A DNA stretch of 64,000 nt from Leptospira johnsonii. Its GTDB lineage: Bacteria; Spirochaetota; Leptospiria; Leptospirales; Leptospiraceae. Shown piece after piece: positions 1 through 8,960 of this stretch; within the stretch, counting starts at the first letter, position 1; each line of letters opens with the position of its first letter. A program made the translations under genes and the position numbers. Location: assembly GCF_003112675.1 (NCBI RefSeq), contig NZ_BFAY01000011.1:186001-250000 (forward strand). Direction: 5' to 3'. The notes beneath the pieces were generated by a model. The model made no database searches and was not told the DNA's origin. It worked only from the letters and a program-made list of their open reading frames with translations.

Positions 1-2263
1 CTACAAAACGATGAGCCCCGATTTCGAGGCAAAAATCGTAGAAGTTTTCGGAGATCTATTCGAAAAAGGTTATGTATATAGAGGCAAAAAACCGGTTTAT
101 TGGTGTATAGAACTTGCGACCGCTCACGCAGAAGCGGAGATAGAATATTATCCACATAGATCTCCATCCATCTATGTAAAATTCCCGATCAAAGGACAGA
201 CCGGAAAATTCTGTCTGATATGGACCACTACTCCTTGGACTCTTCCTGCAAACCTAGCAATCAGCTTTAATCCTAAGTTCGCATATTCATTTTATGCAAC
301 CCCTAACGGAGAAGAATTACTCATTGCAGATGGACTAAAAGAAGCTGTAGAAAAAGCTGCAGAAGTCCAACTCACCAAAAAAGAATCAGTTTCCAAGGAA
401 GCTCTTTCTAAAATGATATTCCGTCATCCTTTCTTAGATCAGGATTCTATCCCTCTTTTTGGAGAACATGTGACTCTGGATGCGGGAACTGGAGCAGTTC
501 ACACTGCACCTGGCCATGGACAAGACGACTATAAGATCGGCTTGGCCGCAGGTTTAGAACCTTATTCTCCTGTAGATGATTACGGTAGATATACGGACGA
601 ATTCCCGATGATGAAAGGGATCAAGGTCTGGGACGCAAATCCTAAGATCGTGGAACTTCTCAGAGAAAAAAATCTATTACTTCATTATTCAGAATTTGAA
701 CACAGTTATCCTCATAGTTGGAGAAGTAAGAAGCCGCTAATCTTCCGCGCAACTCCACAATGGTTTTTCCAAATGGATTACAAAGAACTTAGGGAAAAAT
801 CTCTTGAGGCGATCGACAAAGTAAGCTGGATACCTAACTGGGGAATCACCAGGATCCGTTCCATGGTAGAGACTAGACCTGACTGGTGTCTTTCCAGACA
901 AAGAAACTGGGGAGTTCCAATCCCTGCATTCACTTGCGAAAATTGTAATGAAACCCATCTAGATGCAAAATCCGTAAAATTCTTCACCGATCTTGTGAGA
1001 ACTAAAGGAATAGAGATCTGGTATAGTGAACCTGCGGATTCACTTCTTCCTCCCGGAACAAAATGTTCCAAATGCGGATCTTCTTCTTTTAGAAAAGGAA
1101 AAGATATCCTGGATGTTTGGTTCGATTCGGGAGTTTCGAATTTTGCAGTATTAAAAGAAAGAGCCAACGAACCTCCTGCGGATCTATATTTAGAAGGTTC
1201 CGACCAACATAGGGGTTGGTTCCAATCCAGTCTGTGGCCTTCTATGGCATTGCGCGGAATTCCTCCATACAAATCCGTCCTTACTCACGGATATGTCTTG
1301 GACGAACAAGGAAGAGCCATGTCCAAGTCTTTGGGCAATGGAATAGATCCTACCACAGATATCATTAACGTATACGGCGCAGATATACTCAGGCTTTGGG
1401 TAAGCTCCCAGGACTTCAGAGACGATGTAAGGGTCGGAAAAGACGGACTCAAGATCATCGCCGATAATTACAGAAAGATCCGAAATACATTCAGATACCT
1501 TTTAGGAAATTTGGCAGGACATTCTTCGGACCAAAACCTAAACGTTTCCGATCTGGAAGAAGTGGACAAATACTATCTATCCAAATTGTCGCAACTTACG
1601 GAAGAACTGAAAAATCATTACGAGAATTATCAGTTCCACCAAGTATACCAAAAACTTTTATTATTCTGCACAGTAACTCTTTCCCAAGATTATTTCGAAA
1701 TGATCAGGGATAGAATGTACTGCGATCGCAGGGATTCCAAAACAAGAAGATCTTCCTGCACGGCACTTCAAATCATATTAGAAACTCTTTGTATATTCTC
1801 CGCCCCTATCTTAAGCTTCACCTCAGAAGAAGTTTGGAAAGAGAATGGAAGAAAGGAATCCATATTTACGGAAGAATTCCCGGACCTTTCTTCTTTAAGA
1901 AATACGGAACTGGAAACTAAGTTCGAAGTTGTATTGGCAGTAAGAGAAACGGTTCACAAATCCCTGGAGTTAGCAAGACAGGCGGGTAAATTAGGAAAGT
2001 CCTTAGAAGCCGCAGTCGAGATCTCTTCCAAAGTGGAGAATAAACTCCAAAAAGATTTTTCCTTACAGACTCTGGAGCTGATCTTTACAGTTTCTCAAGT
2101 AGGTTTTGAAAAATCGGATAGAGAACAACTATCGGAATATTCTGACGAACATTTCTTTGTTCGAGTGGTAAAACCGAAAGAAGAAGAATGTCCTCGCTGC
2201 TGGAGACATCCAGCGGAAGAAAGAACAAACGGTCTATGTAAACGTTGTGCCGCGGCCGTCTAA
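1..2263 (+). CDS. ileS: Isoleucyl-tRNA synthetase, 5' end missing
   Basis: Class I aminoacyl-tRNA synthetase that charges tRNA-Ile in the cytoplasm. The reading frame is open from base 2, so the gene enters from outside the window; the ATG at 11 is internal. Against the usual length of about 910-940 residues, roughly 150 N-terminal residues including the HIGH motif are missing. Visible landmarks are the editing-domain region, a GSDQHRGWF segment, the MSKSLGN signature (KMSKS equivalent, near base 1320) and a C-terminal zinc ribbon with two Cys-X2-Cys pairs (CPRCWRH and CKRC) ending just before the stop. The C-terminal ribbon is typical of bacterial IleS. The next gene is convergent. Confidence 0.97.
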   Translation, partial: YKTMSPDFEAKIVEVFGDLFEKGYVYRGKKPVYWCIELATAHAEAEIEYYPHRSPSIYVKFPIKGQTGKFCLIWTTTPWTLPANLAISFNPKFAYSFYATPNGEELLIADGLKEAVEKAAEVQLTKKESVSKEALSKMIFRHPFLDQDSIPLFGEHVTLDAGTGAVHTAPGHGQDDYKIGLAAGLEPYSPVDDYGRYTDEFPMMKGIKVWDANPKIVELLREKNLLLHYSEFEHSYPHSWRSKKPLIFRATPQWFFQMDYKELREKSLEAIDKVSWIPNWGITRIRSMVETRPDWCLSRQRNWGVPIPAFTCENCNETHLDAKSVKFFTDLVRTKGIEIWYSEPADSLLPPGTKCSKCGSSSFRKGKDILDVWFDSGVSNFAVLKERANEPPADLYLEGSDQHRGWFQSSLWPSMALRGIPPYKSVLTHGYVLDEQGRAMSKSLGNGIDPTTDIINVYGADILRLWVSSQDFRDDVRVGKDGLKIIADNYRKIRNTFRYLLGNLAGHSSDQNLNVSDLEEVDKYYLSKLSQLTEELKNHYENYQFHQVYQKLLLFCTVTLSQDYFEMIRDRMYCDRRDSKTRRSSCTALQIILETLCIFSAPILSFTSEEVWKENGRKESIFTEEFPDLSSLRNTELETKFEVVLAVRETVHKSLELARQAGKLGKSLEAAVEISSKVENKLQKDFSLQTLELIFTVSQVGFEKSDREQLSEYSDEHFFVRVVKPKEEECPRCWRHPAEERTNGLCKRCAAAV

Positions 2264-2269
2264 GGCCGC
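2252..2269 (+). terminator. GC-rich hairpin spanning the ileS stop
   Basis: A six-base inverted repeat, GCGGCC and GGCCGC, separated by six bases that include the ileS stop codon. No T-run follows, so it is at best a weak or factor-dependent end signal. It lies between convergent genes. Confidence 0.3.
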
Positions 2270-2294
2270 AGGAACACCGTAGATTCGAACTTCT

Positions 2295-2984
2295 TTATTT
2301 ACGATTTCCTAATATTTGTAATAGCTGCATTTGGATCTGTTGGATCTCTGTCAACCTTCTCCATTGGTTTTTGAGAATATGATCTATCTTTTCATGCAGA
2401 TGTCGGATCTCTAATTCCGCTTTTAAATTCACCTTATAATCCAATTCTGAGCGGGCCCTATCTTTGGATTCTTGTCGATTTTGGCTCATCATAATGATCG
2501 GAGCTTGGATAGCCGCCAAAGTGGATAATACTAAATTTAATAATATGAATGGATAAGGATCGAATCTTAAAGAAGAAGAAAAAATTATATTGGTGCCGAT
2601 CCAGGTAGCCATAACGGAACCGAATAAAATGATAAAAGTCCAACTCCCTCCGAATTCGGCTACCCTATCCGCAATTCTTTGGCCGATACTCAAACCCGAC
2701 TGGAAGGTTCGGTTAATATCTTCCGAAATCAGATCCTGATTTTCCAAACTGTTTTTTACTTCTTCTTCCAAAGAACTCAATTCCGAGGTTTCTGTTTGGA
2801 TCATCCCCTGAATATATTTCATCGTTGCTAGATTCAATTCGGTGAGTGAGACCATATTACTACCGGATTGGTATCTAGGATCTTTTTGGATCAATTCCAA
2901 AATCTCTGGATTGATATATTCGAAAGAGATTAGGTCTTTAGTATCGGTGATAGAAGGATTTAAACAGCAGTATTCCGAGCTCAT
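2295..2984 (-). CDS. DUF1003 family membrane protein
   Basis: The central part matches the DUF1003 pattern: a run beginning RIADRVAEFGGSW, a first membrane helix, a second helix ending ...APIIMMSQNRQ, then a charged helical tail rich in Asp, Lys and His that ends the family domain. The N-terminal 90 residues are predicted helical and acidic and look like a regulatory or coiled extension. The function of DUF1003 proteins is not established. I start at the ATG at 2984; an in-frame TTG at 2999 adds five residues, and neither has a clear ribosome binding site. It converges on ileS. Confidence 0.8.
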   Translation of the reverse strand: MSSEYCCLNPSITDTKDLISFEYINPEILELIQKDPRYQSGSNMVSLTELNLATMKYIQGMIQTETSELSSLEEEVKNSLENQDLISEDINRTFQSGLSIGQRIADRVAEFGGSWTFIILFGSVMATWIGTNIIFSSSLRFDPYPFILLNLVLSTLAAIQAPIIMMSQNRQESKDRARSELDYKVNLKAELEIRHLHEKIDHILKNQWRRLTEIQQIQMQLLQILGNRK

Positions 2985-3071
2985 ACTGGAATTTTGCAAA
3001 AAGCTAAGCCAACTTCAAGCTTAATTCTCAAATAGAAACCGGTTCAAGGCATATTCAGACCGGGAAAGAGT

Positions 3072-3102
3072 AAAAAGAATATTTCTAATTTATAATATTC
3101 TT
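3072..3102 (-). terminator. AT-rich hairpin after the 3109 lipoprotein gene
   Basis: On the minus strand AAGAATAT and ATATTCTT form an eight-base stem with a 12-base loop, followed by TTTTTA. It starts just after the stop of the gene ending at 3109. The stem is AT-rich, so strength is uncertain. Confidence 0.5.
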
Positions 3103-3108
3103 CGAAAC

Positions 3109-3828
3109 TTAAGGCCTATCGTTCTCGTCGGTGAGTTTGACAGGCTGGTACTGTTTTCTGGGAGTGAACTTGTATTTGCTCGGATTTTTCAGATCGAACA
3201 CAACCCATTTACGTAATGGAAGTCCGTCTATCTGTCCGAAGTCCACATTCTCCCCTTCCGCAATCTCGGTCCCGTCATAGCCATGAGCAAGCCTGATCTT
3301 TTCGATCCGAGTCCAGCGGCTAAAATCCAGGGCAGCTTCCCTATCTACAAGCTCACGTTTGATACGACCGAATAGAATATTGATCTTACCTTCTCCCGCC
3401 CAAAGAACACAGCTTGTAACCTCGTCGAAAGAGATCACAGATTGTGTATCATCATATTTGGAAATGATAAGAAGAAGTTTGTCATTCGGGAGGTTTTTTA
3501 GAGTATAAGGCAGATCCCTTGCAAGTAGATCCAATTCATGGTCGGAAAATACGAAATCCGAAAAGTAACCAACGGAAGAACGTTTAGAATATCTTAAATT
3601 TCCAAAATAGTCCTTAATTTTGGCCTGATCCAATTGGATAGGATGTTCCAATTTGACATCTTCGTTCTTGGAAGTTTTATCAAATTCCGGTAGATCGGAA
3701 ACATCTATGGTGAAAAAGCCCATGCCCTCGGAGCGGAACATCCGGTCCTTGAAAAAATAAGGATAACATCCGGAGAAACTAAACGCTAAAAAAAGGATCA
3801 AGGAAGTACGAAGAGCTTTTCCCTTCAT
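3109..3828 (-). CDS. Predicted lipoprotein, unknown function
   Basis: No family recognised. From the methionine at 3828 the N-terminus reads as a lipoprotein signal: MKGKALR, a hydrophobic stretch, then FSFSGC as lipobox with the Cys at about residue 21. The mature part is about 220 residues, mostly charged, with no membrane segment and a basic, Pro/Gln-containing C-terminus. In-frame ATGs at 3852 and 3879 would give an untypically long n-region, and none of the three has a convincing ribosome binding site. A STAS gene lies 35-85 bases upstream in the same direction, so co-transcription is possible. Envelope location is inferred from the signal only. Confidence 0.65.
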   Translation of the reverse strand: MKGKALRTSLILFLAFSFSGCYPYFFKDRMFRSEGMGFFTIDVSDLPEFDKTSKNEDVKLEHPIQLDQAKIKDYFGNLRYSKRSSVGYFSDFVFSDHELDLLARDLPYTLKNLPNDKLLLIISKYDDTQSVISFDEVTSCVLWAGEGKINILFGRIKRELVDREAALDFSRWTRIEKIRLAHGYDGTEIAEGENVDFGQIDGLPLRKWVVFDLKNPSKYKFTPRKQYQPVKLTDENDRP

Positions 3829-3913
3829 AAGATCTAAAAGTGAAAAATTCATTACAGGACTCTTGCCGAATTGATTCATCTATTTGTTGGAACTTTTTAG
3901 AAGAGTTTCCGGT

Positions 3914-4276
3914 TCATTCTACCGCCAGAAATTCCCGAAAGTCGGGGTATTTCTCCAAAAATTCTTCGATGGTGTACAGATTTACAATTCTATCTAGACC
4001 GGAAAGCCTAAAAACGGAATGAAGGGACTTATTTAGCCCGAATATATTCACTGTTCCCTTATGGTCACGGATCTGATTTCGGACTTTGATTATAATGCCT
4101 ATCCCGGAAGAGTCGATAAACTTTACGAGACCCAAATGAAAGCTGACCACAGGGGGGTATCCCTCCCGAACACTCTCCTCGAACTCGAGGTAAAAGTCCC
4201 GGGAATTATCCATCAAGATATCCTCCTGGACTGAAAGTACCAGGTGATTTTCTCGAGCGAGACTTTTAAGAATCAT
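3914..4276 (-). CDS. STAS domain protein (anti-sigma factor antagonist type)
   Basis: A single STAS domain of 120 residues covering the whole protein. The phosphorylatable serine region is present as FIDSSGIG near residue 55, the hallmark of SpoIIAA/RsbV-type antagonists that switch partners when a serine kinase and a PP2C phosphatase act on them. The protein should be cytosolic. SpoIIE-type phosphatases are encoded at 40704 and 57629, but no anti-sigma kinase is seen in the window. The start ATG at 4276 agrees with the expected domain start. It is divergent from the 608-residue gene at 4390. Confidence 0.85.
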   Translation of the reverse strand: MILKSLARENHLVLSVQEDILMDNSRDFYLEFEESVREGYPPVVSFHLGLVKFIDSSGIGIIIKVRNQIRDHKGTVNIFGLNKSLHSVFRLSGLDRIVNLYTIEEFLEKYPDFREFLAVE

Positions 4277-4389
4277 GGGAAAATAACAGGCCCAGGAATT
4301 CGGAGTATGTCAAGAAATAAGTATCTTTGTTGATTTATTTCGCCAGAAAGCCAAGATACAATCAGAGCGGTTTCTAAGGAATCCAGTCC

Positions 4390-6216
4390 ATGTCCGAATT
4401 CGATAAAACCAGAAAAACTATCGGTGCTAATAACCTAGATGACAAAGCCAGGCGGGAAATGTTCGACAAGTTCCAGTCCGCCGGTGGAAAAGTTGTCTCC
4501 GATAAGGATAAAAAAAGGGAAGAAGCTCTTCGCAAACAGAAAGAACAACCCCAGATCCGCCAAGGCGCAAGAAGCCAAGCCGGGGGAAGAGACCCGAGAC
4601 AGAACCAGCCTTCTAAATCAGGAAAACCTCCGGCAAAGGCCGTAACTTCTAAGCCGAATCCAATCATGGATCGTAAAGCCTTAGAAGATGAGATGGGGAA
4701 TTTTTTCAATCGTATGGCGGTCCGATTCAAATGTTGGATCTCCCGCGTAACGTCATTTTCTTCCAGTGATCTTCTCCCCGCTTTTATGTCCGAGTTGAAT
4801 ATCGCCGGAAAAAAAGCTCTCTTAGAAATGAACTTCGTAGGGAACGATCTTTTAGGAAATCCGGCCTACGCTTCTAAGATCGCAAAAGAGCTGGACGGAC
4901 AAAATCCTCTTTACATCGAACTTTTGGGCAGAATGCACAAAGCCTACGATAGCAATGAGTTAGGCCAGCTTTTAGAAGGGCATAACGCGGCTCCTGACCT
5001 TCCAGTATCGGTCAATAGAGTGAGACAACCCCTCTATTCTATATTCAAAAAATTGTATTATATGTATCCTTTCCAAGGTTCATACGTGAAAGCGGTGACC
5101 TTGGGCTACCAGGCGCTGGAGAAACTGGAAGGTAAACCCGCGACGGTTTACAATACTAAAAGAAAAAGAGCCCTCCAGGAATTCGACGTTCTGTACGGGA
5201 CCATTTTTGATAAGCTCTATCTTGCAATTCTCAGAAGTGAGGACAAGAACATCCCTCTCTTGAGCACATATATGGAGAATGTCCTAGGAATTCTCCCGGA
5301 AGAGAAACTGGGCCAAAGAAAGCAGGGCGAAGAGTTAGACGAAATCTCCGGTGGAGCCCAACCAGAAGAGGAAGATACGGAAGAAGCTTCTGAAGAAAAA
5401 CCGGTCGATCCTGAAGAAGGCCTTAGCAAAGAGCTGAAGTACGGCCTAAAACTCATGAGATCTTTGCCTTTGGATCAATTAAGAAAACGTCATGATGCCA
5501 GAGGAGAACACGAAATTATCCCTGCCGGAGACAAGGCTCTCTTGACCTGGCTATTCTTCAGAGAATTCGACGAAGAATATTCCTTTGTAATGACCACAAA
5601 GAAGATAGATCTGAAACCGACGATAGTGAGCGGATCCAAAATGGATTATCGTGAAAAACTGATCGATCTTTATGAGACTACCAGAGGGATCCACGAACAA
5701 TTCAGGATCTACGACCAATATTACAAAGAACTGGAAAACCATCTCAAAAACCCGGGCGCAAATTATATTGAAGCTTCCAAAAAGACCTCCGCCTTAGAGA
5801 CTAAAAGAAGCCAACAGTCGCGTAACGTAAGAGTTACCGCCAAGGACTTTTTTCAGAAGGGAGCGGAACTTCTTTCCAAACTTATCGCTGATATGAAAGG
5901 CAAAAAAGAGATCGTAACCAATATGGAAACTTTAATGACTTTCGATCTAATGGAATCCAAAAAGAGATTGAATAAGAAACCCATAAAGCAGTGTATTATG
6001 GAATCTTATTGTTATGCTCTGGCGTTTGCCGAACGTTTGGAAAACGGGGATCTTTTCGGTGGAGTTCCAGAACTTTCCGCTGAAGAGATGGAAAAAGAAT
6101 TCGGCATCAAGGCTGCAAGCTCCGCTCCGGAAGCGGAAATTTTAAGTCCTGGAGCCGAGTCCGGCGACGGAGAAGACGATAGTTTCGGTGTGGACCCTTC
6201 CATACTTTCCGATTAA
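4390..6216 (+). CDS. Large conserved-looking hypothetical protein
   Basis: A 608-residue protein I do not recognise. Visible regions: an N-terminal segment rich in Lys, Arg, Glu and Gln (residues about 1-95) that looks disordered; a helical middle; an acidic Glu-rich linker at about 313-345; a second helical part; and an acidic Ser/Asp-rich tail. There is no signal peptide or membrane helix, so it is probably cytosolic. Codon use resembles the surrounding genes. AAGGA lies about nine bases before the ATG. The next gene starts 21 bases downstream and is likely co-transcribed. The layout suggests a scaffold or adaptor rather than an enzyme, but this is a guess. Confidence 0.85.
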   Translation: MSEFDKTRKTIGANNLDDKARREMFDKFQSAGGKVVSDKDKKREEALRKQKEQPQIRQGARSQAGGRDPRQNQPSKSGKPPAKAVTSKPNPIMDRKALEDEMGNFFNRMAVRFKCWISRVTSFSSSDLLPAFMSELNIAGKKALLEMNFVGNDLLGNPAYASKIAKELDGQNPLYIELLGRMHKAYDSNELGQLLEGHNAAPDLPVSVNRVRQPLYSIFKKLYYMYPFQGSYVKAVTLGYQALEKLEGKPATVYNTKRKRALQEFDVLYGTIFDKLYLAILRSEDKNIPLLSTYMENVLGILPEEKLGQRKQGEELDEISGGAQPEEEDTEEASEEKPVDPEEGLSKELKYGLKLMRSLPLDQLRKRHDARGEHEIIPAGDKALLTWLFFREFDEEYSFVMTTKKIDLKPTIVSGSKMDYREKLIDLYETTRGIHEQFRIYDQYYKELENHLKNPGANYIEASKKTSALETKRSQQSRNVRVTAKDFFQKGAELLSKLIADMKGKKEIVTNMETLMTFDLMESKKRLNKKPIKQCIMESYCYALAFAERLENGDLFGGVPELSAEEMEKEFGIKAASSAPEAEILSPGAESGDGEDDSFGVDPSILSD

Positions 6217-6237
6217 ATTCAAAGTCGCAGGTAAAGA

Positions 6238-6954
6238 GTGACCTCAGTAAAAATTACCCTTTTCCAAAAGGATCTATCCCAGCCGGTTTCTCCCGAACAG
6301 AGAACCAAACTTTCTAAGGAAAAATCGGATTTCCTCATTTTACCTTTATACTTTCCGGGAGGAGGAAATGGTTCTCCTGAATCATTAGCTTCCCGCGCTA
6401 AAACTTTTTTAGATGAGATCTATGCAATCTCAGAAGTTTATAAAGGTGCGATCTTCGGTGGAGGAATGTTCCGAAGAGACGACGAGGGCCAGCTAAGATT
6501 CTCCATCCCTATCGTTCAAAACATTGTATTAGTGGATTGGTACGATGTAAAAGGTCTATCTTCCGAAGACTCTCCTGCAGTTCCAGGTTCGGGAGAAGAT
6601 TCTTTAATCCTGGGAGGATTTCGTTTCGGGATCTTTGCAGGCAAAGAGATCCAAGATAAGTCCAAGCTGGAAAAATTAAAATCGGATAGGATCAATTTGG
6701 CATTCCATTTGGACTCTGTTTCGGATAACGGTACAGACTACTCTCAAGACCTAAAGAATTACGCGGATCTTTCCTCCCAATATGGAATGTTCTTAGTGCG
6801 TAGTTCCGGTTACGGGATCCCTTTCGGCAAAAAAAGAATAGGAAGAAGCCTACTTTCCACTCCGACAGGAGTCACATGGAAGGTGGCAGAGACCGAACAA
6901 GAAAAAGAGATCATCAAAACAGTTAACATTAACGGCATTAACGGTTTATTTTAA
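6238..6954 (+). CDS. Nitrilase-like (C-N hydrolase fold) protein, probably inactive
   Basis: A 238-residue protein starting at GTG, 21 bases after the preceding gene. Its course resembles a carbon-nitrogen hydrolase: a LPLYFPGGG segment early, an FGIFAGKEI segment where the family normally has the catalytic cysteine (G-x-x-x-C-x-D/E), and a late SSGYGIPFG...GRSLLSTPTG stretch like the conserved nitrilase C-terminal half. Alanine occupies the expected cysteine position, so hydrolysis is unlikely. The family call rests on these segments only. It may act with the 608-residue protein encoded just upstream. An unrelated fold remains possible. Confidence 0.55.
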   Translation: MTSVKITLFQKDLSQPVSPEQRTKLSKEKSDFLILPLYFPGGGNGSPESLASRAKTFLDEIYAISEVYKGAIFGGGMFRRDDEGQLRFSIPIVQNIVLVDWYDVKGLSSEDSPAVPGSGEDSLILGGFRFGIFAGKEIQDKSKLEKLKSDRINLAFHLDSVSDNGTDYSQDLKNYADLSSQYGMFLVRSSGYGIPFGKKRIGRSLLSTPTGVTWKVAETEQEKEIIKTVNINGINGLF

Positions 6955-7015
6955 TCTTCTTTATCGATAGTCGACTTTGTGACAAAGAGTCGGAGTAGAT
7001 TTATTTCTAAAAGAC

Positions 7016-7044
7016 TTTTTATCCTTGCCAACCGGATGTATAAT
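7016..7044 (+). promoter_or_regulatory. Candidate promoter of the DUF485-symporter operon
   Basis: A perfect TATAAT lies at 7039-7044, 32 bases before the start codon at 7077. The -35 position holds only TTTTTA. A small hairpin (CTTTG/CAAAG with flanking CGA/TCG, 6972-6992) precedes it and could be an operator or a weak end signal for the gene ending at 6954. Confidence 0.4.
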
Positions 7045-7076
7045 TCTATTCTCTCCGCCGTTCCAAGGACTTCAAC

Positions 7077-7385
7077 ATGAAGATAAAAGCTCATCAATTG
7101 ATCGAATCCATCGAGTTTAAAAAATTAGTTCGGATTAGATGGACAGTTAGTTTCGTTTTATTGTTTTTCCTATTCCTGAACTATTACGGATTTATACTAA
7201 TTATCGCCTTAAAAAAAGATTGGGTCACCCAAAAACTGGGTAACGGTAATTACGGATTGTACGCCGGCGCCTCGGTGATCTTGTTCTCTTGGTTTCTCAC
7301 ATTCGTGTACGTTTTCTGGGCCAACAGATATTACGACCAAGAAGTAGAAGTATTAAAATCTAAATTAGAATCGGAGGCTAAATAA
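7077..7385 (+). CDS. DUF485 family small membrane protein
   Basis: A 102-residue protein with two membrane helices separated by a short hydrophilic stretch, a cytosolic N-terminus and a charged C-terminal tail. This is the usual size and layout of DUF485 (YjcH-type) proteins, which are encoded directly in front of acetate/monocarboxylate sodium symporters. Here the stop overlaps the start of the symporter gene by one base (TAATG), so translational coupling is likely. AAGGA stands nine bases before the ATG. By context it should be an accessory or regulatory subunit of the symporter. Confidence 0.9.
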   Translation: MKIKAHQLIESIEFKKLVRIRWTVSFVLLFFLFLNYYGFILIIALKKDWVTQKLGNGNYGLYAGASVILFSWFLTFVYVFWANRYYDQEVEVLKSKLESEAK

Positions 7386-8923
7386 TGGAATCCTCTTTAG
7401 GCCAACCGAACTTTATCTCCGTTCTATTCTTCGTAATATTCGTAGTTCTTACATTAGGAATTACTTATTGGGCCGCTAAAAAGACCAAAACTTCCAGCGA
7501 GTTTTATGCGGCGGGTAGATCCATTACTGGTTTTCAAAACGGTTTGGCTCTTTCGGGAGACTTCATGTCAGCTGCTTCCTTTTTGGGAATTTCAGGCATG
7601 GTGGCTTTAAAAGGTTACGATGGGATCATCTATGCGGTCGGCTGGCTTGTGGGATGGCCCGCGCTCATGTTCCTTTTAGCGGAGCCTTTACGCAATCTAG
7701 GAAAATATACTTTTGCGGATGTATTAGCATTTCGTTTAAAACAAAAACCGATCCGGATCGTTGCTTCTATCGGTGGGATTTTAGTAACAATCACCTACTC
7801 TATCGCTCAGATCGTTGGTTCCGGAAAACTGATCAATCTTATGTTCGGTCTTCCTTACGAGTTGGCGGTTGTGATCGTGGGTGGCGTCATGCTTATGTAT
7901 GTTCTCTTCGGGGGAATGATTGCGACCACTTGGGTCCAGATCATCAAGGCCTGCCTTCTGCTTTTCGGTGTTACTCTACTTGTGATCTTATCCTTGGCCC
8001 AATTTGGTTTTAGCTTGGAAAATCTATTCTCCGAAGTAGAGACCAAATTCGGCAGAACAGCCTTAGAGCCGGGAGGATTTGCCGCAAGTCCAATCGATTC
8101 TATTTCTTTAGGGCTTGCCTTAATGTTCGGTCTATTAGGTTTACCTCATATTCTAATGAGATTTTATACGGTGCCAGACGCAAAAGAAGCCAGAAAATCC
8201 GTAGCATATGCAACCACATTCATCGGATATTTTTATATCATCATTCCAATCGTAGGTTTTGCCGCTGCTGTCCTTATCGGAAGAGAACAGATCGCAGGTA
8301 TAGACAAGGGTGGAAATATGGCGGCCGCACTTTTAGCGGAATTACTCGGAGGGACTCCCTTCTTAGGATTTATCGCAGCGGTTGCGTTCGCTACGATCCT
8401 TGCAGTTGTAGCAGGTCTGACATTAGCTGCTGCTTCTACCATTTCTCATGATCTTTACTTCAACGTATTCACAGAAGGTAAGGCAACCGAAAAAGAACAG
8501 GTCTCAGTCGCCAAAAAAGCGACTGTTGTATTCAGTGTAGTCAGCATTCTCCTTGGGATCTTATTCAAGGATCAGAACGTGGCCTTCATGGTAGGGTTGG
8601 CGTTTGCAATCGCAGCCAGCGGGAACTTCCCAGCATTAATCTTATCCATTCTCTGGAAAAATTTTAGCACATTGGGAGGAGTATTCTCCATTCTAATTGG
8701 CTCGGTTTCTGCCACTTTATTTATAATATTCAGCCCTACTGTTTGGGTGGATGTTTTTAAATTCGATCAGGCAATCTTCCCTTTAAAAAATCCTGCAATT
8801 GTTTCTATGTCTTTGGCATTTTTATCTGCATTCATTTTTTCTAAACTATTTCCGGATGAAAACGCGACTGCAAGATTCGAATCCGAAAAAGTTAGAGTTT
8901 ATTTAGGAATTGGAGCGGAGTAA
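7385..8923 (+). CDS. actP: Sodium:solute symporter, ActP/MctC (acetate/monocarboxylate) type
   Basis: A 512-residue integral membrane protein of the SSS family with about 13 hydrophobic helices. The N-terminal section (FYAAGRSITGFQNGLALSGD, then MSAASFLGISG) is very close to ActP, and GKYTFADVLAFR follows as in that subfamily. It should import acetate or a similar short-chain monocarboxylate with Na+ or H+ in the inner membrane. Pairing with the DUF485 gene supports the subfamily. The exact substrate cannot be read from sequence; pyruvate or propionate are alternatives. The downstream neighbour is convergent. Confidence 0.88.
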   Translation: MESSLGQPNFISVLFFVIFVVLTLGITYWAAKKTKTSSEFYAAGRSITGFQNGLALSGDFMSAASFLGISGMVALKGYDGIIYAVGWLVGWPALMFLLAEPLRNLGKYTFADVLAFRLKQKPIRIVASIGGILVTITYSIAQIVGSGKLINLMFGLPYELAVVIVGGVMLMYVLFGGMIATTWVQIIKACLLLFGVTLLVILSLAQFGFSLENLFSEVETKFGRTALEPGGFAASPIDSISLGLALMFGLLGLPHILMRFYTVPDAKEARKSVAYATTFIGYFYIIIPIVGFAAAVLIGREQIAGIDKGGNMAAALLAELLGGTPFLGFIAAVAFATILAVVAGLTLAAASTISHDLYFNVFTEGKATEKEQVSVAKKATVVFSVVSILLGILFKDQNVAFMVGLAFAIAASGNFPALILSILWKNFSTLGGVFSILIGSVSATLFIIFSPTVWVDVFKFDQAIFPLKNPAIVSMSLAFLSAFIFSKLFPDENATARFESEKVRVYLGIGAE

Positions 8924-8936
8924 AAAACGGAACGTA

Positions 8937-8960
8937 AAGCTGCTTCTCTCAAAGCAGCTT
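8937..8960. terminator. Hairpin between convergent genes
   Basis: AAGCTGCTT and AAGCAGCTT form a perfect nine-base stem with a six-base loop, lying between the symporter stop and the convergent permease gene and covering the latter's stop codon. On the minus strand a T-run follows after nine bases; the plus side has no strong T-run. It probably ends one or both transcripts. Confidence 0.55.

Noticed and set aside
778..1272. A 164-codon minus-strand frame inside ileS
   Set aside because: It is antisense to a clear housekeeping gene and has no recognisable features.
4330..4362. TTGATT and TACAAT as a promoter for the 608-residue gene
   Set aside because: The spacer of 21 bases is too long for a standard promoter.
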